Source: Circinella umbellata (Eukaryota; Mucoromycota; Mucoromycetes; Mucorales; Lichtheimiaceae). Taken from it: a stretch of DNA of 64,000 bases. The notes beneath the pieces are model-generated. The model saw only the letters and a program-made list of their open reading frames with translations, was not told where the DNA came from and did not search any database. Positions 23,178 to 36,017 of this stretch are shown in pieces (position 1 is the first letter of the stretch; every line of letters begins with the position of its first letter). Position numbers and translations under genes: made by a program. The stretch is from NCBI GenBank assembly GCA_025093555.1, contig JAIWNF010000009.1:585501-649500 (forward strand). The letters are read 5' to 3'.

Positions 23178-25170
23178 ATGAACGTTATCTTTGTATTTTT
23201 ATCTTTATTATTTACTTTATTACAAAGTAAGATAACAACTGCAGATGAACAGCAGATACCCTTACAACTTAATCATCATCGAGGTCTTCTTCGACCTTTT
23301 ACGACTGAATGGGTTAGAGTATTAGAGCAATTTTATAATGTCCTTGGAGGACACTCAAAAGCATCCTATAAAGGAGGAGATGATGGGTGTCCAGTATCGC
23401 TACCTACTTTTGATTGTGAACCGTTTTACTGGGATAATGGTCATTTACCTTCAAGAGATGCTCAACATTTACGACCTCATGTAATAAAAAGTTGTTTTTT
23501 AATGTGTTAAGGAAAAGAAAGACAATGATGGACAATGTTAATGTGTGTGTGTGTGTGGTATGATTTATGTTATAATGCATCATACGTAATAATTGTAAAA
23601 TATATATATACGTTTTCGTTTGTTTTTTTTACCACCAGGACATCAAAGCAGTCATTGCACTTGGGGATAGTATTACTGCTGGTTTTGGCATGCTTTCAGG
23701 TCACATTACCAAACTTTTCTTTTTTTTTTGGGGGGGGGGAAGGGATTAAGGGTTTACTTGGAGAAAACCGGAAAAAATATGTAAATAATAAATAAATCTA
23801 ACAAATTTAATAGGACGACCACCTTTTGCATCTGTTTGGGAATACCGAGGCAAAGTATTTTCAGTAGGCAATGATCCAAATGAATATACCATTCCAAACT
23901 TTTTAAATGTCTATAGTACGCATCAAGGAGGACCCCACGGTGTTACTTTACCAATGTCACGTGGCAAGGATCTGGATAATGCAGTATGTTATTAAGTTAT
24001 ATATATATATATAAATATCACACTCTTTTTTTTTAACATGTTAAATAATGTCAATAATATAATATAACTTATAAAGATCAGCGGAGCAAAGACACAGGAT
24101 TTGGATGGTGAAGTGACACGCTTGGTTCACTTGCTTAATTCTGACTATCATTATCAGCCGATCAAGGACGAATGGAAATTAATAACCTTATTTATCGGGG
24201 CCAACAATATCTGTGTATTATGTGATCCACCTGTGACTAGATTACCTCTACTTGCACAAGCAGATGAATTCGAAAATGATGTACGAAATGTGCTTGTCAG
24301 ATTAAAAAAAGAAGTTCCCAAGTCATTTGTCAATCTGGTCGCCTTATTCAATGTAAAGTGTATACTCTAATCATGCATCATAGCTCCCTCCCCCCCTTCA
24401 ACACTTTATACATAGTAATAATAACTCACTGACCTCTTTAATTGAAAATATCTATAGGTATCAGCTGTTTATGAAGCAGCGCAAGGTGATCCTTATTGTG
24501 AATTTGTTTGGAACCCATTACATTTTAGTATATGCTCATGCGTACAAAATGATGAAGAACAACGTAAAGGTATACATAATATTATTTACACAGTAAAATA
24601 GAATATGAAATTGATAGTAAATAATTGAAAAAAAAATCACTGTAACAGCTGCGGATAATATGGTAGTCGAATATAATCAACGATTACAGAAATTAGCAGC
24701 CAATGAATCATATTCTGATAAAGAGTTTCAAGTTGTCTATCAACCTGGTTTTGCAGAATTACCCATTGCAAAATATAAGCAAGGCTACTTGAGTGGCATT
24801 GACTGGTATAAAAATAAATAGATAATATAAGACTTGGGTGTGTCTCACAAGTGTGGCAGATTACTATCTAATAATTAATAATAATAATAATAATTTAATT
24901 ACGTATATATATATTGTGTATACGTACTTATATAGTTTCCATCCAAATAAATGTGCCAACCAAGTTTTCTCAATGATTTTATGGAATGTTAGTACCATAA
25001 TAATAATAATTTTATTAATTTTTCTTTTATGATTCAATCTAATAAATCAATAACGTTCCATATATATTGTATAGAATATGTTTTCTACACCCGAGGAAAA
25101 ATTAACATCATTAAATTTCGATTCTCCAGAATTTATTTGTCCTGGACCTGACAGACCCTACCTACAATAA
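23178..25170 (+). CDS. Secreted GDSL lipase, phospholipase B1-like
   Basis: SGNH-fold esterase acting on phospholipids or other acyl esters, expected outside the cell or in the secretory pathway. Eight exons: 23178-23480, 23639-23699, 23814-23983, 24077-24352, 24458-24569, 24649-24805, 24936-24987, 25075-25170, giving 408 aa. Signal peptide MNVIFVFLSLLFTLLQSKIT. Block I is IALGDSITAGFG (nucleophile Ser112). A GPHGVTLPMSRGKDLDNAISGA segment matches the PLB1 group, block III is LFIGANNIC (about 217-223), and block V is GIDCFHPN with the Asp-x-x-His pair at about 359-362. Several Cys residues (CDPP, CEFVW, CSC) suggest disulphides. ATG 23178 is chosen because it starts directly with the signal peptide; an upstream in-frame ATG at 23094 would bury it. 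Confidence 0.9.
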
Positions 25171-25828
25171 TAAGCATAATAATATAGCAATACAAATATA
25201 CATAACAATAACAATTAATACATTTCCATGTTTAATAGTAGACCCATAACCATTCATGTCTTTTTTTTTGTTTGTCAATATTTAATTTTGTAAAATCTAC
25301 AATGCAAAAATTATTATGAAGATTCAAGGACTATTTTCTTGGCCAAAACATTGCAAAAAAAAAAAAAAGTTTAGACAATAGTATTTTAGTGCGAAATATC
25401 ATTTTAGAGTTTATATAAATTGATAACTCACTTAATTTCTCCGGGTTATTGTTTATTTGATCATTGATTAAATGTAATTAGAAATGGGTTCCCGAAAGGT
25501 GAGAGAGGGAGGGGGGGAGCCAGGGTTAGGTGAAAGAACTAGACTTAGTAACAAGTTTTTTTCTTTATTAGTTAAATGAATTCACACCCCATTTTTTTAT
25601 ATATAAAAATGGTGTGTTGATTAATTGGTTTCAGTTACACACAGGAACCGCCCTAAATTACGTTAGTCTGAACCGACGGTTTGTGCCATTTAAAAGAATG
25701 TTACACAACAAATTGGCTCGAGTTTTCTATTATTATTCCTCTTTTTTTTTTTTTTTGCGACTCTCTTTTTTCACTCCTCCTTTATTCATTTATTTATTTT
25801 TATCATTCCCTTCGTTTTAGATAGTACA
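25171..25828. other. Intergenic sequence between lipase and Asn-rich gene
   Basis: About 660 bp, AT-rich. It includes AATAAA-type signals just downstream of the lipase and a long T run (25742-25756) before the next ATG. No gene was seen. Confidence 0.4.
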
Positions 25829-26659
25829 ATGGATAATTATAATAATAATAATACTACATTAAATTCACAAGTAGAAACTGATATATCTCATTATTCAACA
25901 ATATACGAACAAGAGGAAGAAAATCAGGAACCTCATGACAGCACCAATAACAACAATAAGAATAAAAAAGATGAAACAATAGATATTGAAGCCATGGCTG
26001 CAGCTATTACAGCTGCAGTACAAAGTACTGGACGAGGGACATCTTCTATGGCACTTGGTAATGCATCAATAATATCTAATCGAGTTAGAAGTCAAAGTGA
26101 AAGCACTCGATCACCTATCAGACGATCATCATCATCATCCTACAATAATAATAATAACAATAACAATAACAATAATAAACAAACCTATTTTTTACCCAAT
26201 AACAACAATCGAATCATACCCCAAGATGCTATGGCACCACGACCTAAACGTAGTAGTAGTATGAGTAGCCAGCACAGTTTACCACCTTCTTTAATAAACT
26301 CTTCTTCAGCTTCAACTCGTTCACGATCGTCATCATCAGCATCAAGGCATAATTATTCAGCTCGTTTTTCATGGCTTGTTGGAACATCGACAATGATAAA
26401 TAATAATGACGGTAATCAACCCAATGGACAACAGCAACAACAACAACAAACAAGAGTAGGACAGGAACCTACCATAATGGAGGAAGAGAAATCAACAGAA
26501 CCTTCTGTTGATGATGGTCGAAGGGAATTAATGTATCGAGGCATTCAAGTAAAAGAAATGAAAACAACGTTAAAAACAATGGTGATTCCACATGAAGTAG
26601 AGAATCCAATGCCAAAAGTTGAATTACAAAGACCAGGTTTTGCTCGCATTAATTATTAG
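25829..26659 (+). CDS. Asn/Ser-rich intrinsically disordered protein of unknown function
   Basis: Uninterrupted 276-aa ORF in a single exon. Almost all of it is low-complexity: Asn tracts near 105-120, Ser/Arg runs (about 85-95 and 150-180) and a Gln tract near 203-208. An Ala-rich helix (IEAMAAAITAAVQSTG) lies at about 52-67. The last 45 residues are the only ordered-looking part (MYRGIQVKEMKTTLKTMVIP, then a PGFARINY end). Many SRS/RSxS motifs look like kinase sites. I do not recognise the family. ORF length and codon regularity make coding likely. Confidence 0.65.
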   Translation: MDNYNNNNTTLNSQVETDISHYSTIYEQEEENQEPHDSTNNNNKNKKDETIDIEAMAAAITAAVQSTGRGTSSMALGNASIISNRVRSQSESTRSPIRRSSSSSYNNNNNNNNNNNKQTYFLPNNNNRIIPQDAMAPRPKRSSSMSSQHSLPPSLINSSSASTRSRSSSSASRHNYSARFSWLVGTSTMINNNDGNQPNGQQQQQQQTRVGQEPTIMEEEKSTEPSVDDGRRELMYRGIQVKEMKTTLKTMVIPHEVENPMPKVELQRPGFARINY

Positions 26660-27116
26660 TAGTATTTATTCACTTGGGATTAGTATAACAAACTAGTAAT
26701 AATAATAATACACATTCCCTTATTATATATATATATATATAGTAAATAGTATCTTTATATATCTTGTTTTCGTTCTTTTTTTTAAATGTGTATACAAATT
26801 CTTTCTTATTATATATTAATTACGTAATAATAATAATAATAATAATAAACTCGACCTCTTTTTTTTTAATATATATATATATATATATATGTATGAATGA
26901 TTATTTTGCTTTTTTGTTGTTGATGATGTTGACGTGTAGGTAATAATAAATGGAGAAAGGATGTATTATATGAAGTGAAAAAAAAAGGGGGGGGGGAGGG
27001 AAATACTATGCTACAAATTGATGTGATGAAGTTGTTTTATATGAATATTACTATAAACAAATATATTTTGTACATAAAAAAAAAAAGAAAAAAAAAAGAG
27101 AGAGAGAGAGATTATT
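26660..27116. other. Convergent 3' intergenic spacer with simple repeats
   Basis: 457 bp between convergent genes: three (TA)n runs (about 26726-26740, 26870-26890), (AAT)n at 26826-26848, a G8 tract at about 26990 and an A/GA run at 27076-27110. Confidence 0.5.
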
Positions 27117-30100
27117 TCATTCATCATGACAAATAGTACCATTATCCAAGAATGACCATCCTTCGGGTGCTTTTAATCGATCTGAAATTCTTGACTTGAT
27201 CAGTTTACGTTTACGATCCAATGATGATAAAATATCAATTTGTTTCTTTCTTTCAATTTCCAATTCAGATTGACGTAATTCTCTCCAATGTTCATGTTTT
27301 TGACATTTACCCATTTTATTACATAAAGTAAATTCATGTATATCCACGTCTTCCATTTCAGCTTCTTTTGATAATTCCACCTTTATATCTTTACCTTCTC
27401 TTGAAATATGTTTAATTGCATCCCATACATTACTTTGCCATGACAGTCTTGAATCATAACCACATATTTTTGGATCATTTTCTTCTTGTGATTCAAGAAC
27501 ATGTTTTAAAAATTCTGCTTGAATATCCACAAACTTAACAATAGCTCGTGCTTTGGTACGTTCTTGTTTCATTTCTGCCAAACGACTCATGTCCCATTGA
27601 TTAGAATCAATATTAAGTTGACTTTTCCCATCTTGATGTCGTGCTTGAAACATTCCTTTTAATGTTTGTTCCAAGGATGTGGTAGTAGTATTTGAATGAT
27701 CAGATTCATAAGCTTGTTGAGCACGTTCCAATCTCATTCGCGCTACACGCATACCACATTCTTCTGAACAATATTTGGATCGACTATTTCCTTTAGTAGA
27801 AGCACGCGCCGGATTTTGACATTGGGTCAATGTATTGGCACATGGAAGTCGTTGCCTCGATTTTTTTCCAGTGGTTACTGTACATTCTTTACAATAATAT
27901 AAATCCAAAAAATCACCTTCTTTTGCACTCATACCAATACAAACTCCATGAAACCATTTATTACAATGATCACATGAAATCATATAGTGAGGCGTTGTTA
28001 ATGGGGATTGACAAGTACAATAACGTATCACTTCTTTTTGTTGTTGTTGTTGTTGTTGGCCCTTTTTTGATGTTAATTGTTTAGTACTTTTTTTAGTAGA
28101 TTTTTTCTTTTCAGTGGTGGAAGATGGATTAGCGGCAGCTATGGCTGCTGCTCTGGCAGCTGCATCTGCTGCTTTTTGTGCTTCCGTTTTTGGTGGTCTT
28201 CCACGTCTCTTTGGTATTTTTTTTGTTACTTGATGTTCATCAAAAGTAAGATTTGAATTGGTTGATGTAGGTGTAGGTGATAATGTGGATGGTGTTTGTG
28301 TCATTGTTGTTCTTGATGATGTGGGTGATAAATCAGATAGTATAGTAGATGATTCCTATTTTTTATTTTTTATTTTTTGATCGTCAGTTTATAACTATAT
28401 CGAGAATATTTTTTTTATTATTACTTCTTGTGTAACCTTTTTTTTTTTTTTACTTACCTTAGGTTTTATTGACGAGCCTGCGTCTAATTTCTGTTGCTGT
28501 TGTTGTTGTTGATTGATAGCCAAAGTAGAAGAAGAGAGTGGGTTTTTTAAGGGTCGACCTTTTTTCGCTGGTTTACCAGGTTCTGAAGATACTTTAGATT
28601 TCTTTTTCTTTTTCTCTTTAATTGGAGGTGTTGGTGAAGGTAATGGTGGTGGTGGATGAGGGTATTGTTGTTGATTATGTTGATAATGATAATGAGTTGT
28701 TAAATTATCTGGATCAATAGATGTAGGTGAAAAAGAGGGTGCATGAGGATGTTGAGAATGATAATAATATGGATGTTGTTGATGTGGTGACGGTGGAAAA
28801 GAGTAATATAGATTAGATTGTTCTTGAATCATTCTAGAATGTTGTGGTTCTATATTACATGATGGTGGTGGTGGAGGAGGTGGTTGCATAGAATAAACTG
28901 AAGTAACCACTTCACTATTTTGTCGTACACGTTTTAATTGTTGATTATGAGTGTTGTTATTATAGTCCAAAGGTAAACTACTACGTTTTCGAGAATCTCC
29001 TTGGTAATGATGATCTTTATTGAAAAAAGGAGGTGTAGTTGAAGAAGACATATTATTGCTGGGCGATTCAGGTGTAGGATACTGATGATGATAATAATAA
29101 AGATTATTTCCTGAATGGGCTGTTGGAGATGAAACACTACCGGTATATATGGATGTAGAATTTGATCTTTGATTCTGGGTATCATATAATGGTGTTGTAT
29201 TCGGATCTTGTTTTGATTGTGAATGATGATAGGATGGATGATGATAATGATGATGACCAGACATGACAGTTTTATTAGTAAAATCAGTTGCGGATGTATG
29301 AATTGGTGTTGATATTGAACTATGTATTTCTACACCAATGGAAGTTGTTGATGATCTTTGTTGTTGTTGTTGTTGTTGTTGATATCCATTTGTTAATGGT
29401 ATTCCATTATTGATATAGTGTTGATCATCAGAAAAATGCTGATAATGTCCTTGCGGTGTTTCTACTGGTTGCCATTTCAGTGTTGCTTCAGAATCAAGTG
29501 TATCAAGTGTATTTGTATTATCAACAAAATTATTATCAATATTATTATTTGTCGTTGTATTACAATCAATTGGTGTTTCCTTTTCTTTTGATCGTTTACG
29601 ATGTGGGAGTTGTTTTTGTGTATGATTATTAGTCGTATTACTATCGTCCCCATCACTCGTGTAACCAACATTATTATTACTATTATTATTATTATTACTT
29701 GTATTCCTAATAATAGGGGTAGTCATGGTCGCGTCAGAAAAATGAGAGCTTATTCCATTGGTAGGTTCTTGCGATATGCGTGTTGGTAGTTGAGAAGGTA
29801 CACCATTATGAGAAATGGCTTCTTGCTTTATTGGTACATGTTGTGTTGGTGAATGTTTATAATAACGATCGGTAACACTCGTATGGTCTGAAGCTTTAAT
29901 ATTATTATTGTCATTACCGTTTTGGTTAATAATATCGTCTGTTGTTTGTTCTGATTGTAAAGTTGACGCTACAGGATTCAGAATAGAACCAAGATTCAAT
30001 GCACTTTTATTTCTGGTTTTATTAATAGTATGAACAGGTAATCGCGACGTAATAATAGTTGAATGACCTTGGTGTTGGTGTTCTCCTCTTCCGTTGGATA

Positions 30101-30134
30101 AAGGTGTATGGTTCTCCAACGGGCTATGAGGCAT
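27117..30134 (-). CDS. CFP1/Spp1-like PHD-finger subunit of the Set1/COMPASS H3K4 methyltransferase
   Basis: Two exons (minus strand), 30134-28458 and 28355-27117, join in phase 0 to 971 aa. Residues 1-560 are a very long disordered region rich in Asn, His, Ser, Gln and Pro, with AT-hook-like KKGRPLK near its end. After KRRGRPPK and an Ala-rich helix comes a PHD finger (about 670-720: YCTC, SCDHCNKWFHGVCIG, YYCKEC), which reads H3K4me3 in this family. Then a Cys-rich motif, PCANTLTQCQNPAR with YCSEECG, and the conserved C-terminal domain (FTLCNKMGKCQKHEHW, then a helix with KRKLIKSRISDRLK). This order fits CXXC1/Spp1; no separate CXXC zinc finger is evident. The N-terminal extension is far longer than in yeast Spp1. 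Confidence 0.9.
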
Positions 30135-31320
30135 TATTATTATTATTTGATATATAATAAATTATTTGGAAAATATGAATTTTTAAGTGTAATAATAATA
30201 AATAATGAAAAAAAAAAAAAAAAAAAAAGGAAAGGAAAAAAAAAAAAGAGGCCAAAGAAAAAGTTAATAGTGGAGAGTATAATTCTTTCTTTTTTTTTTT
30301 TTTTTTCTTACGCAGAAAGTAAAAGTATATCGTGACTCTTTTTTTTTTTTTTTTTTTTTGTAAGCTGGAAATTTGTTGAAGTAGAATTTAATCTCACTTT
30401 TATATTTTTGTTCTCATGTCATAAATTAAATCATAGTGTAAGAGATTCATCAGATTCAAGATATGTTTATTTTACTTGTATAAATCTATATAATAGTCTA
30501 TAACAAAAGAATAATCTATTCTGTAACTTATTGTGTTACTAACATGACCTTATTTATGCGTTGTCTTTTTTTGAAAGTCTAACTTTGTGAAATTAATTTC
30601 TTATTTATTAAAATACTCAATAAACAATCAGAAACCATTGACACGTCATATAAGATCAAATGAAAATTATGTAAACGTGATAAATTTATTAATACTTCAA
30701 TTGATCTTGTTATTTATTGATAAAATGGTTCTTTAAACAAGCACATAGTCTTTTTGGAACAATTTCTAAATTCGGAAATACAAAATGACAACAGTAAATC
30801 GTTTCATTGAAATAAGTGACTTAAAATTAAGATAAAAGAAACGTAAACCTGATGATATAAGTAACTTTTAAACTAGTTTGTTTGATGGTACGTATTATAG
30901 AATAAGAACGTGTCAGGGCGAAACACGATAAAGGTTGAATAATAATGATATTTTTAAATGTTTATACAAAATGATCAAAATAAATAATGATCATTTTTTA
31001 CTATTATTTATTATATTATTTAAATTATATATAAAGATAAAATAATATATTATGAAAGTTATACGTATCAAATATATTAAAGAAAGAAAAAGTGTAAAGC
31101 TACGTTAAATATAATATGTGTGTCTGTGTGTGTATATTATTTCAATCAATGAAAATAATATTCAAAGTTTTTGTTTGATGAGAAAATAAAGGGAAAAAGA
31201 AACCAAATCATTCAAGAATTGAGTTCATGCATGGATGAAAATAAGGTATAAATGAAAACCAAAAGTATTTTTTTTTCAGGAGAAAAGAGAGAGACAGAGA
31301 GAGAGATTACGGTCACATTA
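30135..31320. other. AT-rich intergenic sequence
   Basis: 1.2 kb upstream of the CFP1-like gene and downstream of the membrane-protein gene. Contains A18, T15 and T19 runs at 30210-30360. No gene was seen. Confidence 0.4.
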
Positions 31321-33948
31321 TTAAGGAGATCGTACATTGTTATTGTGAATACCTCCACGAGGAGATTGATGAAGCCACATTGAATCATCAGATTTTTGAC
31401 GTCGTACATTATTGTTCATATTATTAGCATGACCAATTGAATTGGTACCTGATTGAATAGTGTAATCTATTACAGATTCCCAATCATTATTGACTGCAGT
31501 CACATCGGATTCATTTAATGCTGGCATAATATTACTATTATTATTAGGAGGAGGTGTAGTTGATATAGGTCGAATAATGTTATTTGTTTGATGTGAAGGT
31601 GGTGGTGCGTGAAACATATCTTCAGGTGTATAAACACTATTAGAATTCTCTTTACGTTGTTGATGTTTATTATTAGGTAATGGTGTTGATACCAATGTAG
31701 CAGTGGATGGTGTATTTGAACGAGATCCCATCAAACTGTGATGGTGGGTAGTATTGGAGTTATAAGGATAATGGTTTTGATCATGTGTAGGTACCGTAGC
31801 TAATGGATTCAATTGAAATGTTGTACCACTTGTATAACTAGGTTGATTTACCATTGGAACAATAACGGAACCAGATTTTGTATAATGCATAAATTCACTT
31901 GATGCTTGAGATCCTTGAGGCATTAAAATAGAGGATCCAGCATACGTATCAAACTGTTTTCCAGTAGATAAAAAGTCTTGTGATGGTGGAGGTAACGTTT
32001 GTGGTGCATTTTGACTACCTGGTTTGGGATGGAAAATCAAAACTACGATAAACCATACAATAATTGTTGTGACATTGACTAATAAATAAAAAAAAATGTA
32101 TATATTTCATGTCAAAATTATAAGTATTATTATTATTGCTGTTGTTGGTCTTTAATAATGTATGGCTACTTACTATTACAAATCATAAAATCTGCAGTAA
32201 ATTTATGTGCATTTAAATATTTCTTTCCAGTTAAACCATCGGCACTGAGAATAATAAAAGATAATGCATCAACAAACAAAACAATTGTTAAAAGCAAGTT
32301 TAATTCCTACAATAAAAGAAAAAAAGATGATTAGTATGATAGCTAATAATTTTACTGAACAAGTTCAATAATAATAATAGAAAAAAGATATTTACCTGGA
32401 AATAACGAATTTTTTGTGTAATAGATCGACCATTATGTGAATCTCTTGAATTTTTTAATAATTTGCTAAAACGAATATGAGAAATCACACCAAGACTGGC
32501 AACAAAAAATATTTCTATATATAAAATAAAGGTTTCATTAGTAAAATAATATATTATCTTATTAAAGAAAAGAGAAAAATTTAACTTACCGATACTATAA
32601 ACAAGTTGTGGCATGACTTCTTTATAAGTTGGATCATAACTACTATGTGAAAAAGAGTACTGAAGAATGGGAAACATGATAAGGGTCAAGATAGTCCTAT
32701 AAAATGATTATGCGGGGGGGGGGTAAATAGAGTGACATGATGATCTTTATGCTTTGTTATTAGCTACATACCAACAAATATAGAATAAAAATTCTTTGCT
32801 ACTCATGAAACTCGCCTTGGCAACGGAATTAGCCAAATAATTCCAAAAACATTGAAGTAAAAGGAGGGTACCCCTACATTATAAGTAAAGAATATGTCAA
32901 TCAATATCTGTGCTAAATAAATGAAAAAAGCTAACTATGAAAAGTTACATACGTTTGAAGAGATAATCCAACACATAAACTGTAATCTATAATAGATGAT
33001 TAAAAAAATAAAAAGCGTTTAAACAAGTTGTTAATAAAAGAAAAGAATAAAATAGGAGTACTAGGAATTGATATAACAAAAAAAGGGAGGGGGGAATGAA
33101 CAATTACAGTGAAAAACATTCATCTAAAGTAAACAAGTCAAAAAAGATGCGTGAAAGCGTGCACACATTCTTAAAATGGTGTTTGAAGAAAGGGGATTAT
33201 AAGTGAAAAACAACAACAACAACAAATAGTATTGTAGTGATAGTACAATCTATTTGATAATATCAACAAAGAAAAAAAGGTGAATTACCAGTTGGAACAA
33301 CGAGTTCTTTATCTGCTTGAGTCCACATTGCCTCTGGTTTTGTAAAAATATGACCAAAAATAGATGCAAAGCCTTCTTCATATTTAATTTTGCATGAAAC
33401 AATATCTGTAACAATAGAAATTGTATAATAATAATAAAAAAAAACAGGTTATTAAATTACATATATTTATATGTACTAATTGATAAATAAAAGTTGATTT
33501 TGATAAAGAATATGTTTTTCTTTTAAAAAGATCTACTTCATAAAACGTCTTTACTTTCTTTCTCTATCTCTCCCTTTCTATCTCTTCTCCTTCAACTCCC
33601 TCTCTTCCCCCGGTTTTCTTTTTTTTTCTCTCTCTCTCCTGCTTGAATTTATTATTTACCATAGTAAAGTTGAAATGGTACCATGATAAATATTAGTAAT
33701 GATACAATGCTTTTAAGTTCTCCTTGTCTAAAACGCGATGGTTTTAAGCATTGGAAACCATCTAACGAATAAACTCGATAGAAATACCAAAGATAAAAAT
33801 AAATTAATGAAACGGCTCGTTCTATATTTATAAACATAACAATAAATAGCGCGTTATTATATGAATGAGTTGTTGATGTGTGTTATATAAAGTATGGCTA
33901 ATGTTTGTTTTTCTTACGTAAAAAACTAAAGTCGCTAAGATGGGTCAT
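31321..33948 (-). CDS. Multi-pass membrane protein with long disordered tail, possible 7-TM receptor
   Basis: Nine exons (minus strand): 33948-33918, 33821-33660, 33405-33289, 32987-32954, 32873-32772, 32696-32590, 32514-32396, 32306-32174, 32078-31321, summing to 520 aa with all phases consistent. Six or seven hydrophobic helices lie in residues 10-285: VSLIYFYLWYFYRV, KSIVSLLIFIMVPFQLYY, SLCVGLSLQTGTLLLLQCFW, WTILTLIMFPILQYSF, IEIFFVASLGVISHI, LNLLLTIVLFVDALSFIIL and VTTIIVWFIVVLIF. The last 230 residues are a Ser/Thr/Asn/Pro-rich cytoplasmic-type tail. The topology resembles G-protein-coupled or other fungal 7-TM receptors, but I see no family-defining motif. A 34-nt exon (32954-32987) is notable. 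Unknown function. Confidence 0.75.
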
Positions 33949-36017
33949 TATTGTTATTGTATATACGATAGTTAATTAGAATAAGAAATATATAAAGATG
34001 TTTTAAATAAATTTTTAATAAGTGAATAATAATAAAATAAAGTGAAGAAGAAGAAAAAGAAGAAGGGAAAAAAAAGGTGTTAAAGAAGCAATAAATAAGA
34101 AAATAAAAAAATATAGTTATTGTAAATTTATTAGTAAAAAGAAAAAAAAAAGCAGTAAAAAAAAAAAAAAAACTGACCGATCAAACGATGATGTGTTTAT
34201 TTCGATTATAATCATCCAAAAAAAAATAGTTCTTAAAATTCCATATAACTATGTATACTACCAAATCTTTGGTAAAAGGAAAAAGGGAGGAAAAAGGGAT
34301 CTCTTTTTTTGAGGAGTAAAAAAAAAAAAAATTCTTTTCAAAGAATAAAAAAAGTTGATATTAAGAATGCTGGTTGAATAATTTATGTATGAAATACAAT
34401 AAGTGATGGTAGTAAATAAATAAAAAATAAAAGGTCGAGGGGAAGAAGAAGAAGAAAAAGAGGAGAGAGAGATTCAATAGATAAAAAAAATAACTTACAA
34501 AAAAAAAACTAAGTTACCTATCGAATAGATGTGAAGAATAAAAAAAGCAGTAAGTTATAAGAGAATAAAGTTATTTTACTTTTTAAAAAATTTAATAATT
34601 AAAAGAGAAACAAATGTGAATTATTATTATTTTTTGACTTTTTTTTTAATCTACTGAGAGGCAAATGCGTATACGTGATCATAATATCATGCATTATTGA
34701 AGAAGAAGAAAAAAGATATGCGTATCATCTAATAGTTATTTATATGGATATAATAATGTTTACTTTTTAAATGGTCTATATTTTTCAACTCTATGTCAAA
34801 ATAATTGTATTATAGAATGTGTTCGAGAACTGTCAACATGTTTCTTTTTTTTACGTTTTCGTTCCATAATTTCAGTTAGAGGAACCTTGATTACTAAGTA
34901 GAAAACACGGTAGAATGTTAATCAATTTTTTAACAATAACAACACATATCACTAGAATTCTCTTTATAATTATTAATAGACTAATGTTTCAAATCGTCTA
35001 ATGACCGTTCTTTATATATTTATACGTATATATATATATATATAGGAGAAAAGTAATCATATCAGTCCGGGAGGTCATAAAGCATTATATACAAGTTAGA
35101 TGTTGTTGTTTGAGACCGAGTACTTTTGGGTGAGAATAAAGATGAATTGACACAAAAGAGGAGTTGCTTATTATCAATAATACGATAGGAGATCAACAAC
35201 AAGAACAAAAAATGTATAACAATCTACCCCAATAAAATGAGTAATTGTTGCTAAGCAAATAAAAAGAGAGTGTTACTAAGTTACCTGTTACCTTCCCTTA
35301 AAAAGTTGTTTTTCTTTCATATACAATAATGGTGTCTACTTGACCCTTTTACAACAAACCCTTTTTTTCTTTTCTTCATTTCCACAAGAAAAAAAAGTAT
35401 ATTGGGAGTAGGAGTCTTCAGTCAACAAGAATATAAAGAAAGCGTGTTATAGAAACAAATAGAAAGATAAAAAAAAATATAAAGGAGAAAAGTTAAAAGA
35501 TTTAAAAGAGTAAAAACTGTTCATGACCATGGTAACTTGCTTTTGAACAAGGATAATTTTCTAAATAATTATGTTTTAAATAAGTACATTTGTCACGCAT
35601 TATCATTAACAACAAAAAAAAAGTACGATCAAAGTATAAATGTATGTGGTAGTACCTCACATGTAGACATAATGACTTGCTTTTTAAAAAAAAGGTTATT
35701 TCATTTTTCTTTTCATCTATTACTCATAAGAATATAAATTATATCAGCAATAAGATAGATTAAGCATGAATGTTTTATATAACACATATTGCGCGGGGTT
35801 GATATTCAGGTACCTAACAACAATTATTGATTACACACAGTTTTATTGAAAAACACAAGCTAATTTTTGTTTTTTGCTCTTCCGATCAATGTTTTTTGTC
35901 AGCGGCAATGCATTTTTGGATTTCAGTTTGGGGAAATTCCATATTTATTTATTTATTTCTAAAAAAAAAAAATCGCATTAATATTCTTTTTCGTCTTTTT
36001 GAATTTATAAGTTTATT
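33949..36017. other. Divergent, purine-biased intergenic region
   Basis: About 2.1 kb between the membrane-protein gene and the phosphotransferase-fold gene. The plus strand is strikingly A/G-rich from about 34040 to 34560 (repeated aagaagaag and long A runs). No exon chain was seen; the ORF at 35537-35737 has no domain. Confidence 0.4.

Noticed and set aside
28934..29185. Ile-rich ORFs antisense or out of frame to the CFP1-like gene
   Set aside because: Shadow frames of AAT/ATT-repeat coding sequence.
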